The notes under the pieces are model-generated. The model was not told the DNA's origin. It made no database searches and saw only the letters and a program-made list of their open reading frames with translations. The position numbers were made by a program, and so were the translations under genes. Source: Proteus appendicitidis (GTDB taxonomy: Bacteria > Pseudomonadota > Gammaproteobacteria > Enterobacterales > Enterobacteriaceae). From it: a stretch of 64,000 nucleotides of DNA. Location: positions 1,338,001 to 1,402,000 of the forward strand of contig NZ_CP127389.1 in assembly GCF_030271835.1 (NCBI RefSeq). The letters are read 5' to 3'. Within the stretch, counting starts at the first letter, position 1. The number at the start of each line of letters is the position of its first letter. This document shows positions 10,735 through 26,232 of the stretch, one piece after another.

Positions 10735-12504
10735 TTAAAGTTCCTCTTTACGATGAGCAAGAAGGCGAGCAAAAGTGCCATTCTGTTGGCTTAATGATGC
10801 ATAAGTGCCAGTTTCAATAATCTGACCTTTTTCCATCACCCAAATTTGGTCGTAACCTAATGTCTCTTCAAGTAGATGCGTAATAAGCAAGGTCGTTTGA
10901 TTTAATGAGGCATTATTCAGTGCGTGCATAACACGTTGTTCACTATGAGAATCAAGGCTTGCTGCCGGTTCATCTAATAACAAAAATTGACAAGGCGACA
11001 ATAAAGCACGCGCAACAGCAATACGCTGAGCCTGACCAACAGAAAGGCGTGCAGCACTATCGCCAATAATCGTATTTAAGCCGTCAGGTAACTCATGAAT
11101 AAAATCGCTGACATAGGCTTTTTCAATAGCAAGGTTGATTTGTTCATCACTGGCATTAGGATTGCTTAAGCGAATATTATCCAGCAAGGTTTGTTCGGGT
11201 AAATTCGGATTTTGACCAACCCAGCTTAAACATTGACGCCATGCATCAGGCGAGAGTTGCGTCAATTCAACGCCATTAACTTTTAAGGAGCCACGATAAG
11301 GTAAAAAGCCGAGCAGCACATTTAATAGCGAGCTTTTGCCTGCACCACTTAGACCCACAATCGCAATTCGTTGATTAGGGTTAATAGTAAAGTTTAATGG
11401 ACCTGCGAGTTTGACACCTTGATGAGATAGAATTTCTAGTTCATGAGCCGTTATCTCAATACTTTCTGTGGTATTAAGGCGCTCATTGCCTGTGAATTGT
11501 GGTTTTTCACCATCGGCTTCTAAAAACTCAACCAGAGATTCTGCAGCGCCAACGGCTTGTGCTTTGGCATGATAGTAAGTTCCTAAATCACGCAGAGGTT
11601 GGAAGAATTCAGGGGCTAAGATCAGCGCTAAAAAGCCTGAGAAAAGTGTGACACCTAAACCATAACTACCAAAACTGAGTTCACCTAAGTAAGAAAAACC
11701 AAAGTAAACAGCGACAACAGCAATCGAAACCGCGGTAAAGAATTCTAATACGCCTGATGAAAGGAATGCCATTCTTAGCACTTCCATTGTACGTTTGCGG
11801 AAATCTTCTGTTGCTTCGGTGATTTGTTTAACTTCTGCATTACCACGGTTAAATAACCGTAATGTATCTAACCCTCTTAATCTATCGAGGAAGTTACCAC
11901 TTAAACGACCTAATGCGAGGAAGTTTCTGCGGTTAGCATCTGCTGCGCCTAATCCCACTAATGCCATAAATAGCGGGATCAGTGGGGCGGTGAAAAATAG
12001 AATCAAGCCAGCAGCCCAGTTAACAGGGACGATGGTGATAAGAATAAGGATAGGCACAATGGTAGCAAGATACATTTGCGGAATATAACGCGCATAGTAA
12101 TCTTGCATATCTTCTATTTGCTCTAGAATAATTGTAGCCCAACTCCCTGCGGGTTTGCCTTTAACCCAAACAGGACCTAGCTCTTCAAGTCTATCAAGAA
12201 CAATTTTACGAATTTGTTGCCTGACCGCCATACCACAGCGATAACCTACTCGCTCTCTTATCGCCATCACCACAGCGCGTAAGATAAAAATACCAATAAG
12301 GGTGAGAAAGGTAGGTATGTGCATATCACGATTCAGACTGTCCATGATAAATGCTTGAAGTAAAACAGCTAATAACCATGCTTGTGCAATAATTAATAAG
12401 CCGCTTACAACACCTAGGATCATTGATAGCCGTAGCCATCGACGGGCTGGAGCACTTTGCTGTTTCAGCCATCGAACCAATTCACTTTGTTTAGTTTTAT
12501 CCAT
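10735..12504 (-). CDS. cydD: CydD, partner subunit of the CydDC exporter
   Basis: This is a 589-residue half-transporter (E. coli 588) with an N-terminal six-helix membrane domain and an ATPase domain. Motifs are GLSGAGKSS (Walker A), LSVGQAQR (a slightly atypical signature in place of LSGGQ, as usual in CydD) and LLLDEPAASLD. I chose the ATG at 12504 because the protein then starts MDKTKQSELVRWLKQQ, matching the family. A TTG 33 bases upstream extends the frame but adds residues not seen in homologues. It is the first gene of cydD-cydC-aat, transcribed away from trxB's 3' end. Confidence 0.95.
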   Translation of the reverse strand: MDKTKQSELVRWLKQQSAPARRWLRLSMILGVVSGLLIIAQAWLLAVLLQAFIMDSLNRDMHIPTFLTLIGIFILRAVVMAIRERVGYRCGMAVRQQIRKIVLDRLEELGPVWVKGKPAGSWATIILEQIEDMQDYYARYIPQMYLATIVPILILITIVPVNWAAGLILFFTAPLIPLFMALVGLGAADANRRNFLALGRLSGNFLDRLRGLDTLRLFNRGNAEVKQITEATEDFRKRTMEVLRMAFLSSGVLEFFTAVSIAVVAVYFGFSYLGELSFGSYGLGVTLFSGFLALILAPEFFQPLRDLGTYYHAKAQAVGAAESLVEFLEADGEKPQFTGNERLNTTESIEITAHELEILSHQGVKLAGPLNFTINPNQRIAIVGLSGAGKSSLLNVLLGFLPYRGSLKVNGVELTQLSPDAWRQCLSWVGQNPNLPEQTLLDNIRLSNPNASDEQINLAIEKAYVSDFIHELPDGLNTIIGDSAARLSVGQAQRIAVARALLSPCQFLLLDEPAASLDSHSEQRVMHALNNASLNQTTLLITHLLEETLGYDQIWVMEKGQIIETGTYASLSQQNGTFARLLAHRKEEL

Positions 12505-12600
12505 AAGAAAAGATTCAAATCTGCAGGTGAGATACAAAGTATCAGAAAGGCCAAGGGTAAGTAGTTATACGCTTTGGCAACCAGGCTAGTATGTTACATG

Positions 12601-12628
12601 GTAAAAGGCGCTACTGAAATAGCGCCTT
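12601..12628 (-). terminator. Rho-independent terminator after trxB
   Basis: Arms 12605-12613 and 12620-12628 form a 9-bp GC-rich stem with a 6-base loop. On the minus strand it is followed by TTTT, so it fits trxB termination before cydD. Confidence 0.75.
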
Positions 12629-12645
12629 GAAAGGAAGTGATGATT

Positions 12646-14149
<1,504 letters not shown>

Positions 14150-14644
14150 ATGATTGATAATAAAAAACGTCCGGGTAAAGATCTTGATAGAATAGACCGG
14201 AATATTCTAAATGAGCTTCAAAAAGATGGTCGTATTTCAAACGTTGAACTATCTAAGCGTGTAGGTTTATCACCAACGCCTTGTTTAGAGCGTGTACGTC
14301 GTTTAGAACGCCAAGGATTTATTTCTGGTTATACTGCACTGTTAAACCCACACTACTTAGATGCATCACTACTGGTATTCGTGGAAATCACATTAAACCG
14401 CGGTGCGCCAGATGTTTTTGAACAATTTAATATGGCTGTTCAAAAACTTGAAGAAATCCAAGAATGTCATTTAGTTTCTGGTGATTTTGACTATCTGTTG
14501 AAAACTCGTGTACCTGATATGTCCGCTTACCGTAAATTACTCGGTGAAACACTGTTACGTCTTCCAGGTGTTAATGACACACGTACATACGTGGTTATGG
14601 AAGAAGTTAAACAAAGTAACCGTCTTGTAATTAAAACTCGCTAA
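14150..14644 (+). CDS. lrp: Leucine-responsive regulatory protein Lrp
   Basis: This 164-residue global regulator is nearly identical to E. coli Lrp, differing mainly at the first few residues. An N-terminal helix-turn-helix (about 15-60, NELQKDGRISNVELSKRVGL and onward) is followed by the RAM ligand-binding/oligomerisation domain (about 75-155). It controls amino-acid metabolism, fimbriae and, in Proteus, swarming. Two AsnC-family alternatives are unlikely given the near identity to Lrp and its position between trxB and ftsK. The ribosome binding site is weak (GA-rich). Confidence 0.98.
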   Translation: MIDNKKRPGKDLDRIDRNILNELQKDGRISNVELSKRVGLSPTPCLERVRRLERQGFISGYTALLNPHYLDASLLVFVEITLNRGAPDVFEQFNMAVQKLEEIQECHLVSGDFDYLLKTRVPDMSAYRKLLGETLLRLPGVNDTRTYVVMEEVKQSNRLVIKTR

Positions 14645-14710
14645 GCCAACTTAATAGGTTGGTGCAAAGCAGGAAAAAGTTAGGTACACTCCTGTTTATG
14701 CATACAGTTT

Positions 14711-14740
14711 CAACGCTGGGATATCTCAGCGTTGTTCCGT
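14711..14740 (+). terminator. Hairpin after lrp, probable terminator
   Basis: Perfect 8-bp arms 14711-14718 and 14727-14734 are followed by TTCCGTTTTAATT. The T-run is interrupted, so efficiency is uncertain. It overlaps a possible TTG at 14732, which argues that ftsK starts further downstream. Confidence 0.55.
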
Positions 14741-14776
14741 TTTAATTCACCCTCAGTTAAACCTGGAGAGCCATCT

Positions 14777-18499
<3,723 letters not shown>

Positions 18500-18568
18500 T
18501 ATCTTGAAAACACAGTTATCAGCTAATGAGATAGCGTGGTAATCTGCACAACATCATCAATAATTTAT

Positions 18569-18589
18569 ACGCCGACATTATGTCGGCGT
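18569..18589 (+). terminator. GC-rich hairpin between ftsK and lolA
   Basis: Perfect 9-bp arms 18569-18577 and 18581-18589 have a 3-base TTA loop. There is no T-run after it, so it may pause or stabilise RNA rather than terminate. It overlaps an ATG at 18580, which supports the downstream lolA start. Confidence 0.5.
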
Positions 18590-18612
18590 TATCTCATGCC
18601 GAGGCTTGTAGA

Positions 18613-19221
18613 ATGAAAAAAGTATTATTTGCAGTGTGTGCGATGACATTAATAAGTAGCCAAGCCGCTTGGGCTGATGCACGTCAGGATTTGCAACAAC
18701 GATTAAATAAAGTAAATAGTTTTCAAGCAAACTTTAGTCAAACCGTGACCAGCAATGAAGGCTCTCTTATTCAAAAAGGGGAAGGCAGTTTAAAAGTACA
18801 GCGCCCTGATTTGTTTAATTGGCAAATGACAGCACCGGATGAGAGCACATTGATCTCTGATGGTAAAACATTGTGGTTTTACAATCCTTTTGTCGAGCAA
18901 GTTACGGCAACTTGGCTGGAAAGTGCCACAACCAATACGCCTTTTATGCTGATCGCCCGTAATGACAGTAAAGAGTGGCAAAACTATGATGTAAAACAGT
19001 CTGGTGATCGTTTTGAGTTAACACCTAAAGTAGAAAATAACTTAAAACATTTTACGATAACTGTATTACCTAACGGACAAATTCAGCAATTTGCAGCTAC
19101 AGAGCAAGACGGTCAGGTAAGTAATTATCAATTAACTGCACAGACTGCCGCACCAATCGATGCATCCGCGTTTCGCTTTACGCCTCCTGCGGGTGTGACT
19201 GTGGATGACCAACGTCAGTGA
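18613..19221 (+). CDS. lolA: LolA, periplasmic lipoprotein carrier
   Basis: LolA takes outer-membrane lipoproteins from LolCDE and carries them to LolB. From the ATG at 18613 the protein has 202 residues (E. coli 203). It starts with a signal peptide ([21 protein letters not shown], about residues 1-21) cleaved before [10 protein letters not shown]. An in-frame ATG 33 bases upstream lies inside a hairpin and would spoil the signal peptide. The mature part shows the family pattern [12 protein letters not shown] and [18 protein letters not shown]. It lies between ftsK and rarA, as in E. coli, and its 3' end lies close to the rarA start. Confidence 0.96.
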   Translation: MKKVLFAVCAMTLISSQAAWADARQDLQQRLNKVNSFQANFSQTVTSNEGSLIQKGEGSLKVQRPDLFNWQMTAPDESTLISDGKTLWFYNPFVEQVTATWLESATTNTPFMLIARNDSKEWQNYDVKQSGDRFELTPKVENNLKHFTITVLPNGQIQQFAATEQDGQVSNYQLTAQTAAPIDASAFRFTPPAGVTVDDQRQ

Positions 19222-19228
19222 GGATATT

Positions 19229-20578
19229 TTGAGTAATTTATCACTCGATTTTTCACGCAATGAGTTCCAACCTTTAGCGGCAAGAATGCGACCTGAAACG
19301 TTGGAGCAATATATCGGACAAACTCATTTACTTGCTGAAGGTAAACCATTGCCTCGAGCGATTAAAGCGGGTCAATTGCATTCTATGATCTTATGGGGAC
19401 CTCCTGGTACGGGTAAAACCACCCTTGCTGAGATCATTGGCCGCTATGCGCAAGCTGATATAGAAAGATTATCTGCGGTGACATCGGGTATTAAAGAAAT
19501 CAGAGAATCTATTGAAATTGCGCGCCAAAACCGCAATGCAGGACGTAGAACGATCCTATTTGTTGATGAAGTTCATCGTTTTAATAAGAGTCAACAAGAT
19601 GCCTTTTTACCTCATATCGAAGACGGCACGATCACTTTTATTGGTGCAACAACAGAAAACCCCTCTTTTGAATTAAATTCAGCGTTGCTATCCAGAGCAA
19701 GAGTTTATCTATTACGTTCATTAACCGAAGCTGATATTGAGTTAGTTCTACAACAAGCGCTGGACGATCCTGAAAGGGGTTTAGGCGGACGTAATATTAT
19801 CCTGCCAGATGATACACGCAAAATGATTGCACAATTGGTTAATGGTGATGCGCGCCGTTCATTGAATTTACTTGAAATGATGGCGGATATCGCTGAAGTT
19901 GATAATCAAGGAAAACGAGTATTAACACCGGCATTACTGACAGAAATCAGTGGTGAACGAAGTGCCCGTTTTGATAATAAAGGTGATCGCTTTTACGATC
20001 TTATCTCTGCATTGCATAAATCGGTAAGAGGCTCAGCGCCTGATGCTGCGCTTTATTGGTATGCAAGGATCATAACAGCCGGTGGCGATCCACTTTATGT
20101 TGCTCGTCGCTTATTAGCGATTGCATCCGAAGATGTGGGAAATGCCGATCCTCGTGCTATGCAAGTGGCAATAGCTGCATGGGATTGTTTTACGCGAGTA
20201 GGTCCTGCAGAAGGTGAGCGTGCTATTGCTCAAGCAATTGTATATCTGGCTTGCGCTCCCAAAAGTAATGCTGTTTATACCGCATTTAAAGCAGCCATTG
20301 CTGATGCTAAAAGTAAACCTGATTATGATGTACCTGAGCATTTGCGTAATGCACCAACAAAATTAATGAAAGAAATGGGGCTTGGTGCTGAATATCGATA
20401 CGCCCATGACGAGCCTAATGCTTATGCAGCCGGAGAGGTCTATTTCCCTAAAGAAATGGCTGATACGCAGTACTATTACCCAGTGAAAAGAGGGTTAGAG
20501 ATCAAGCTTGCAGAGAAATTAGACTGGCTTGCTCAACAAGATCAAAATAGTACGACAAAACGCTATCGCAAAATGTAA
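19229..20578 (+). CDS. rarA: RarA (MgsA), replication-associated recombination AAA+ ATPase
   Basis: This is an AAA+ protein related to clamp-loader subunits and eukaryotic WRNIP1. It acts at stalled replication forks. It has Walker [10 protein letters not shown] near residue 57, Walker [11 protein letters not shown] near 107, sensor motif [12 protein letters not shown] near 133, then the tetramerisation domain. I prefer the TTG at 19229 (449 residues; E. coli 447) because the protein then starts (M)SNLSLDFS like its homologues and GAGG precedes it at good spacing. An ATG at 19205 overlaps the lolA end by 17 bases and adds eight residues. It is probably cotranscribed with lolA. Confidence 0.95.
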   Translation: MSNLSLDFSRNEFQPLAARMRPETLEQYIGQTHLLAEGKPLPRAIKAGQLHSMILWGPPGTGKTTLAEIIGRYAQADIERLSAVTSGIKEIRESIEIARQNRNAGRRTILFVDEVHRFNKSQQDAFLPHIEDGTITFIGATTENPSFELNSALLSRARVYLLRSLTEADIELVLQQALDDPERGLGGRNIILPDDTRKMIAQLVNGDARRSLNLLEMMADIAEVDNQGKRVLTPALLTEISGERSARFDNKGDRFYDLISALHKSVRGSAPDAALYWYARIITAGGDPLYVARRLLAIASEDVGNADPRAMQVAIAAWDCFTRVGPAEGERAIAQAIVYLACAPKSNAVYTAFKAAIADAKSKPDYDVPEHLRNAPTKLMKEMGLGAEYRYAHDEPNAYAAGEVYFPKEMADTQYYYPVKRGLEIKLAEKLDWLAQQDQNSTTKRYRKM

Positions 20579-20672
20579 AGATGCGGTAAGGTTATTAAAT
20601 TATCATTAATTTCTTAACTATGCCTTGTCTCAGATATCTTTTTTATAAGATAGGAGAGAAGGTTTTTATTAA

Positions 20673-21986
<1,314 letters not shown>

Positions 21987-22020
21987 TTATTATCTAATTA
22001 ATTGAGTATTAATAATTTAA

Positions 22021-22048
22021 CCCCCTGCTTAGGCCGGGGGTTTTTTAT
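22021..22048 (+). terminator. Rho-independent terminator after serS
   Basis: CCCCC at 22021-22025 pairs with GGGGG at 22036-22040, with an inner GC/GC pair and one mismatch, and six T residues follow. Confidence 0.88.
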
Positions 22049-22235
22049 TAACTGTATTAAATATTTAACGCTATTTATTTGTTTTTTATAAGTCATTAAA
22101 GCCAGAGTATCTGATTATATCAGAGTTAAATCTCAATAAAGAGCGTATCAAAAATAATTTAATTCTAAGGTATGTCTTTTTTGTTTATCTCTTTTTCATT
22201 CCTTGCTTGACAATTTCTCATATTGACATTAACTT

Positions 22236-22267
22236 GGATTTCTAGATGTTTAGCCGTCTAGATTTCT
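22236..22267 (+). promoter_or_regulatory. Four tandem MetJ (met box)-like octamers upstream of metN
   Basis: Four contiguous 8-mers, GGATTTCT, AGATGTTT, AGCCGTCT and AGATTTCT, match the met box AGACGTCT at 5, 6, 7 and 6 positions. Two or more adjacent boxes are how MetJ dimers bind cooperatively with S-adenosylmethionine. The array sits just downstream of two TTGACA hexamers and 23 bases before the chosen metN start, where bound repressor would block transcription. It also shows that the ATG at 22246 is inside the operator. Confidence 0.75.
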
Positions 22268-22290
22268 ATTTAATAAGTGAGTTGATTAAA

Positions 22291-23277
22291 ATGATAACAC
22301 TAAAAAATGTCAGCAAAATTTATCAGCGAGGGAAAAAGCAAACTATTGCTGTTGATGATATTAATTTGAATATTGAGCAGGGAGATATCTTTGGCATCAT
22401 TGGTTATAGCGGTGCAGGAAAAAGTAGTTTAATTCGTTTATTGAATCGCTTAGAGCCTGTAACAAAAGGAGAAGTGATTGTTGGTAAATACAACATTACT
22501 ACCAGCAGTGAACGTGAGATCCGTAAAATCCGTCACTCAATTGGTATGATCTTTCAACATTTCAATTTACTGTGGTCACGCACCGTTAGAGAGAATATTG
22601 AATTCCCACTTGAAATTTCAGGGTTAGATAAGAAGCAACGTTTTCAGCGTGCGAGTGAATTAATGGCGTTAGTAGGGCTTGCTGATAAAGCTGATGAATA
22701 TCCATCAACATTAAGTGGTGGGCAAAAACAACGTGTTGGTATTGCTAGGGCATTAGCAAATAATCCGGATGTTTTATTATGTGATGAAGCAACATCTGCA
22801 TTAGATCCAAAAACAACACAAACAATTTTAGCACTGCTCGCTGAAATTAATCAAAAAATGAATATTACAATTGTGTTGATCACACATGAAATGCAAGTTG
22901 TAAAAGCGATATGCAATAAAGTAGCGGTTATTGAGCAAGGAAAAATAATTGAACAAGGCGAAGTAGTCAAAATATTTAACCAACCAAAACATAAAGTGAC
23001 ACAACAGTTTTTATCACAATCAGTACATGTAACAGATAGCAGTGATGATATTGATAATATAAAGCAGCAAGGCACAGTAATAAAACTGTTACTGCAAGAG
23101 GGTAAAAAACATGACTATTTACTTTATGATTTAATTTCTAAATTTAATGAGCCTGTTAATTTAATAAAAGGCAGTTTTTCACAAGAAAACGGGTTTATTT
23201 ATTTACAGTTAAATAATAAATCGGATGAAATCATCCAATATCTTGAGAATAATAAATTTGATATAGCGGTCGTGTGA
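22291..23277 (+). CDS. metN: MetN-type ATPase of a methionine ABC importer
   Basis: This is an ABC importer ATPase of 328 residues from the ATG at 22291 (MITLKNVSKIYQ); a longer frame from 22246 overlaps the operator. Walker A is GYSGAGKSS near residue 38, signature LSGGQKQR near 140, and Walker [13 protein letters not shown] near 160. This is typical of the methionine uptake (MUT) family, including the C-terminal NIL/ACT-like domain at about 260-328 that senses methionine in E. coli MetN. The genes metI and metQ follow. Divergence from E. coli MetN is appreciable, and the E. coli metNIQ locus lies elsewhere, so this may be a second copy. Upstream MetJ-like boxes support the methionine assignment. 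Confidence 0.87.
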   Translation: MITLKNVSKIYQRGKKQTIAVDDINLNIEQGDIFGIIGYSGAGKSSLIRLLNRLEPVTKGEVIVGKYNITTSSEREIRKIRHSIGMIFQHFNLLWSRTVRENIEFPLEISGLDKKQRFQRASELMALVGLADKADEYPSTLSGGQKQRVGIARALANNPDVLLCDEATSALDPKTTQTILALLAEINQKMNITIVLITHEMQVVKAICNKVAVIEQGKIIEQGEVVKIFNQPKHKVTQQFLSQSVHVTDSSDDIDNIKQQGTVIKLLLQEGKKHDYLLYDLISKFNEPVNLIKGSFSQENGFIYLQLNNKSDEIIQYLENNKFDIAVV

Positions 23278-23278
23278 T

Positions 23279-23965
23279 ATGGATGAAATACAAATTTGGT
23301 TGAATAGCTATTTACCGCATTTAAAACTTAATGTACTCGGTGAAGAGACATTAAATACATTATATATGACACTTGTTTCTGGTGCATTATCCTGCTTATT
23401 AGGGATCTTAATTGGTGTGGCATTATTTTTAACAGCAAAAGAGGGTTATAAAGAACATATTTTTATTTATCGAACACTCTCATTTATTGTGAATATCTTT
23501 AGAGCCGTTCCTTTTATTATTTTGATTATTTTATTGTTCCCTTTTACTAAATTAATTGTGGGAACCATATTAGGTGTTAATGCAGCACTACCTGCATTAG
23601 TGATTTCAGCCGCTGCTTTTTATGCTCGATTGGTTGAATTAGCATTACGTGAAGTAGATAAAGGCGTTATAGAAGCAAGTCTCTCAATGGGTGCTAATTT
23701 ACCTACACTAATATTTAAAGTGTTATTGCCAGAATCATCACCCGCACTTATTTCTGGTTTAACTGTCACGCTGATTTCTTTAGTGGGAGGAACTGCAGTT
23801 GCAGGTGCAATTGGGGCAGGTGGATTGGGTAACTTAGCTTATCTAGAGGGATTTCAGCGTAGCCATCTTGATGTAGTTTGGATTGCAACATTAGTGATTT
23901 TATTTATTGTGCTATGTATTCAGTTATTGGGAGATAGTGTTGTAAGAAATATAGATAAACGATAA
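23279..23965 (+). CDS. metI: MetI-type permease of the methionine ABC importer
   Basis: This 228-residue inner-membrane permease has about five or six hydrophobic helices and the binding-protein-dependent transport (BPD) EAA loop at EASLSMGANLPTLIFKVLLPES (about residues 137-158), which docks onto the ATPase. The motif RAVPFIILIILLFPFTK and the GTAVAGAIGAGGLGNLA segment near 178 are typical of MetI. It begins one base after the metN stop and is followed by the lipoprotein gene, giving the MUT order N-I-Q. Confidence 0.88.
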   Translation: MDEIQIWLNSYLPHLKLNVLGEETLNTLYMTLVSGALSCLLGILIGVALFLTAKEGYKEHIFIYRTLSFIVNIFRAVPFIILIILLFPFTKLIVGTILGVNAALPALVISAAAFYARLVELALREVDKGVIEASLSMGANLPTLIFKVLLPESSPALISGLTVTLISLVGGTAVAGAIGAGGLGNLAYLEGFQRSHLDVVWIATLVILFIVLCIQLLGDSVVRNIDKR

Positions 23966-24015
23966 TTAAAGAATTAATTCAATTAAAAATCAAATTTAAA
24001 AATAAGGTTACAATA

Positions 24016-24840
24016 ATGAAACTAACAGTATTTAAAAAACTGGGATCACTGCTACTTATTAGCCTAGCGCTCTCTGCTTGCAAACCATCAGATGAAAAAT
24101 CAGAAAATAAATTAATTATTGGTGCATCGAGTACACCTCATGCGGAAATTCTAGAATTTATTAAACCGCAACTAGCCAAAGAAGGATTAGAGTTAGATAT
24201 TCGAATTTTTAATGACTATATTATTCCTAATCAAGCATTAGCGGAAAAAGAATTGGATGCAAACTTCTTTCAACATGTGCCTTATTTAAATAAAACACTA
24301 GCTGATCACCCTGATTGGAAATTAGTATCAGCAGGTGCAGTGCATATGCACCCATATCGTTTTTTCTCGCAGAAATATAAAAGCTTACAAGATTTACCTA
24401 ATGGTGCAAAAATGATTAGTAGTAATAATCTGGCACAACATGGACATATATTAAAACTGTTTCAAGATGAGGGTTTAATTAAATTACGAGATGGCATTGA
24501 TCCTGATGATTCTACGATTGATGATATCGTTGAGAATCCTCGTAATATTAAGTTTTTATTTACCTATGATGGTCCATTGTTGCCACAAATTTATAAAAAT
24601 GGTGAAGCAGATGTCGCTTCTATTGATGGGCACTTTGCCATTAATGCTGGGCTAGATTTAAGCAAAGAAGTAATTTATACAGAGCCTGCGGCTAACAGCA
24701 AGTTTGCCAATGTGGTTGTTATAAGAGAAGAAGATAAAAACGATCCGCGTATTACTAAATTAATGGCACAACTAAAAGCGCCTGAAACCAAAAAATTTAT
24801 TTTGGATACCTTTAAAGGCGAAGCAGTTCCTGTTCCATAA
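24016..24840 (+). CDS. metQ: MetQ/NlpA-family substrate-binding lipoprotein
   Basis: This is a 274-residue lipoprotein with a signal peptide ending in the lipobox LSAC (residues 19-22), so Cys22 is lipidated. The lipoprotein-9 (NlpA/MetQ) fold is recognisable from IGASSTPHAEILEFIKP, the LDANFFQHVPYLN block and the C-terminal region with ANVVVIREED. These proteins bind L- or D-methionine for the MetNI transporter. It lies 50 bases after metI and ends the operon at a terminator. The exact ligand cannot be told from sequence. Confidence 0.88.
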   Translation: MKLTVFKKLGSLLLISLALSACKPSDEKSENKLIIGASSTPHAEILEFIKPQLAKEGLELDIRIFNDYIIPNQALAEKELDANFFQHVPYLNKTLADHPDWKLVSAGAVHMHPYRFFSQKYKSLQDLPNGAKMISSNNLAQHGHILKLFQDEGLIKLRDGIDPDDSTIDDIVENPRNIKFLFTYDGPLLPQIYKNGEADVASIDGHFAINAGLDLSKEVIYTEPAANSKFANVVVIREEDKNDPRITKLMAQLKAPETKKFILDTFKGEAVPVP

Positions 24841-24870
24841 TCAGTTTATTTTTAAACTAACGTATCAAAG

Positions 24871-24899
24871 AGTGGTGTAAGAAATTATGCCACTTTTTT
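24871..24899 (+). terminator. Rho-independent terminator after metQ
   Basis: A 10-bp stem (24871-24880 with 24885-24894, two G-T wobbles) is closed by a GAAA tetraloop and followed by a run of T. Confidence 0.85.
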
Positions 24900-25096
24900 G
24901 TTTATTATGAGAGGGATTATAAAAAGCTTTTTAATAAAAGAATGACTATTTAACAAAAATATAACGCAATCCGCCATTGGTTAAACCGATCACGGCAGAT
25001 CCTATTTATGCTGTTAAATTAGACCTATCGCTCGAATTTACCTTCGCTATTTATAACATTTCTATTTAATTAGAACCCTACAAAAGAGCATATTCT

Positions 25097-26146
25097 ATGA
25101 TAGTTTCTAAACAGCAGTTACATCAATTAATCAAAAATAAATTACATCATGCAGGATTGAGTGAGTCTCATGCTGATACGGTGGCTGATGTCTTAGTCCA
25201 TGCTGATGCCAAAGGTATTCATTCTCATGGTGCTGTGCGTGTGGAATATTATGCAGAGCGGATCAGTAAAGGCGGTACAAATACGGCGCCTAATTTTACG
25301 TATACTGAAACGGGGCCATGTAGCGCTGTATTTGATGGTGATAATGGTGCTGGGCATGTTGCAGCGAAAGATGCAATGGAATGCGCAATTAAAATGGCAC
25401 AGGAGAAGGGCGTTGCAGTTGTTGGTGTAAGACGAATTGGTCATAGTGGCGCGCTGTCTTATTTTGTTGAACAAGCATCACAAGCAGGCATGGTGGGTAT
25501 TTCGTTGTGTCAATCTGATCCCATGGTTGTTCCTTTTGGTGGCTCTGAAGTCTATTACGGCACTAATCCTATCGCTTTTTCAGCGCCAGGAGTAGGCGAT
25601 AAACATATTACATTTGATATGGCGACAACTGTACAGGCATGGGGCAAGGTACTCGATGCGCGCTCGCGTCATGTCGATATTCCTGATACTTGGGCAGTTG
25701 ATGAAAGTGGTAAACCTACGACAGATCCCTTCGCAGTAAAAGGTTTATTACCTATTGCGGGACCTAAAGGTTATGGTTTAATGATGATGGTTGATGTGTT
25801 GTCTGGTATTTTGCTGGGGCTTCCTTTCGGTAAACATGTCAGTTCGATGTATCATGATTTAACACAAGGGCGAGAGCTAGGGCAATTACATATTGTTATT
25901 AATCCTGCTTTCTTTACTGATGCCTCATTATTTAGAGAACATATTTCACAGGCTATGGGGGAGTTAAATGCAATTAAGCCAGCTCCTCATGTGGAGAAAG
26001 TGCTTTATCCTGGTGAGAATAGTCAAATAGAAGAACAAAGAAGTGAAAAAGAAGGTATTGAAATTATTGATGAAATTTATAATTATTTAATATCTGATGC
26101 ACTTTATAATAAATCTTACGATAATAAAAATCCGTTTGCGGGTTAA
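25097..26146 (+). CDS. allD: Ureidoglycolate dehydrogenase (NAD+)-like, Ldh2/MDG family
   Basis: This 349-residue oxidoreductase, the same length as E. coli AllD, belongs to the malate/L-lactate/ureidoglycolate dehydrogenase type-2 family. AllD oxidises (S)-ureidoglycolate to oxalurate in anaerobic allantoin use. Long stretches match AllD closely, for example GIHSHGAVRVEYYAERISKGG near 40, QSDPMVVPFGG near 140 and TFDMATTVQAWGKVLDARSR near 175, and the C-terminal IYNYLISDALYN. His and Asp in these blocks are the likely catalytic residues. No other allantoin gene is next to it: a methionine transporter lies upstream and a membrane protein downstream. It has its own terminator, so it is apparently monocistronic. 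Substrate is inferred from similarity only. Confidence 0.85.
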   Translation: MIVSKQQLHQLIKNKLHHAGLSESHADTVADVLVHADAKGIHSHGAVRVEYYAERISKGGTNTAPNFTYTETGPCSAVFDGDNGAGHVAAKDAMECAIKMAQEKGVAVVGVRRIGHSGALSYFVEQASQAGMVGISLCQSDPMVVPFGGSEVYYGTNPIAFSAPGVGDKHITFDMATTVQAWGKVLDARSRHVDIPDTWAVDESGKPTTDPFAVKGLLPIAGPKGYGLMMMVDVLSGILLGLPFGKHVSSMYHDLTQGRELGQLHIVINPAFFTDASLFREHISQAMGELNAIKPAPHVEKVLYPGENSQIEEQRSEKEGIEIIDEIYNYLISDALYNKSYDNKNPFAG

Positions 26147-26172
26147 TAATACAAGCAATGTATCTAGATAAT

Positions 26173-26209
26173 AAAAAGCAGTAAGACTTATGCTCTACTG
26201 CTTTTTTAT
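26173..26209 (+). terminator. Rho-independent terminator after allD
   Basis: Perfect 11-bp arms 26173-26183 and 26196-26206 with an A-rich left and T-rich right flank. It may act on both strands, serving the convergent membrane-protein gene as well. Confidence 0.88.
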
Positions 26210-26232
26210 TTAAGTAAGCCAATTATTAAGAA

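Larger units (their letters stand above)
21987..22290. other. serS-metN intergenic region with terminator and MetJ-type operator
   Basis: This 304-base AT-rich gap contains the serS terminator at its left end and the promoter/operator of the metN cluster at its right end. Two TTGACA hexamers occur at 22207-22212 and 22223-22228. Neither has a strong -10, but both lie just upstream of the tandem MetJ-like boxes. No gene is seen. Confidence 0.6.

Noticed and set aside
14732..14776. FtsK start at TTG 14732
   Set aside because: It lies within a terminator-like hairpin after lrp and adds 15 residues not seen in homologues. TTG 14777 has a ribosome binding site and the conserved N-terminus.
22246..22290. 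MetN start at ATG 22246
   Set aside because: That ATG is inside the tandem MetJ-like boxes. The conserved MetN N-terminus begins at ATG 22291.
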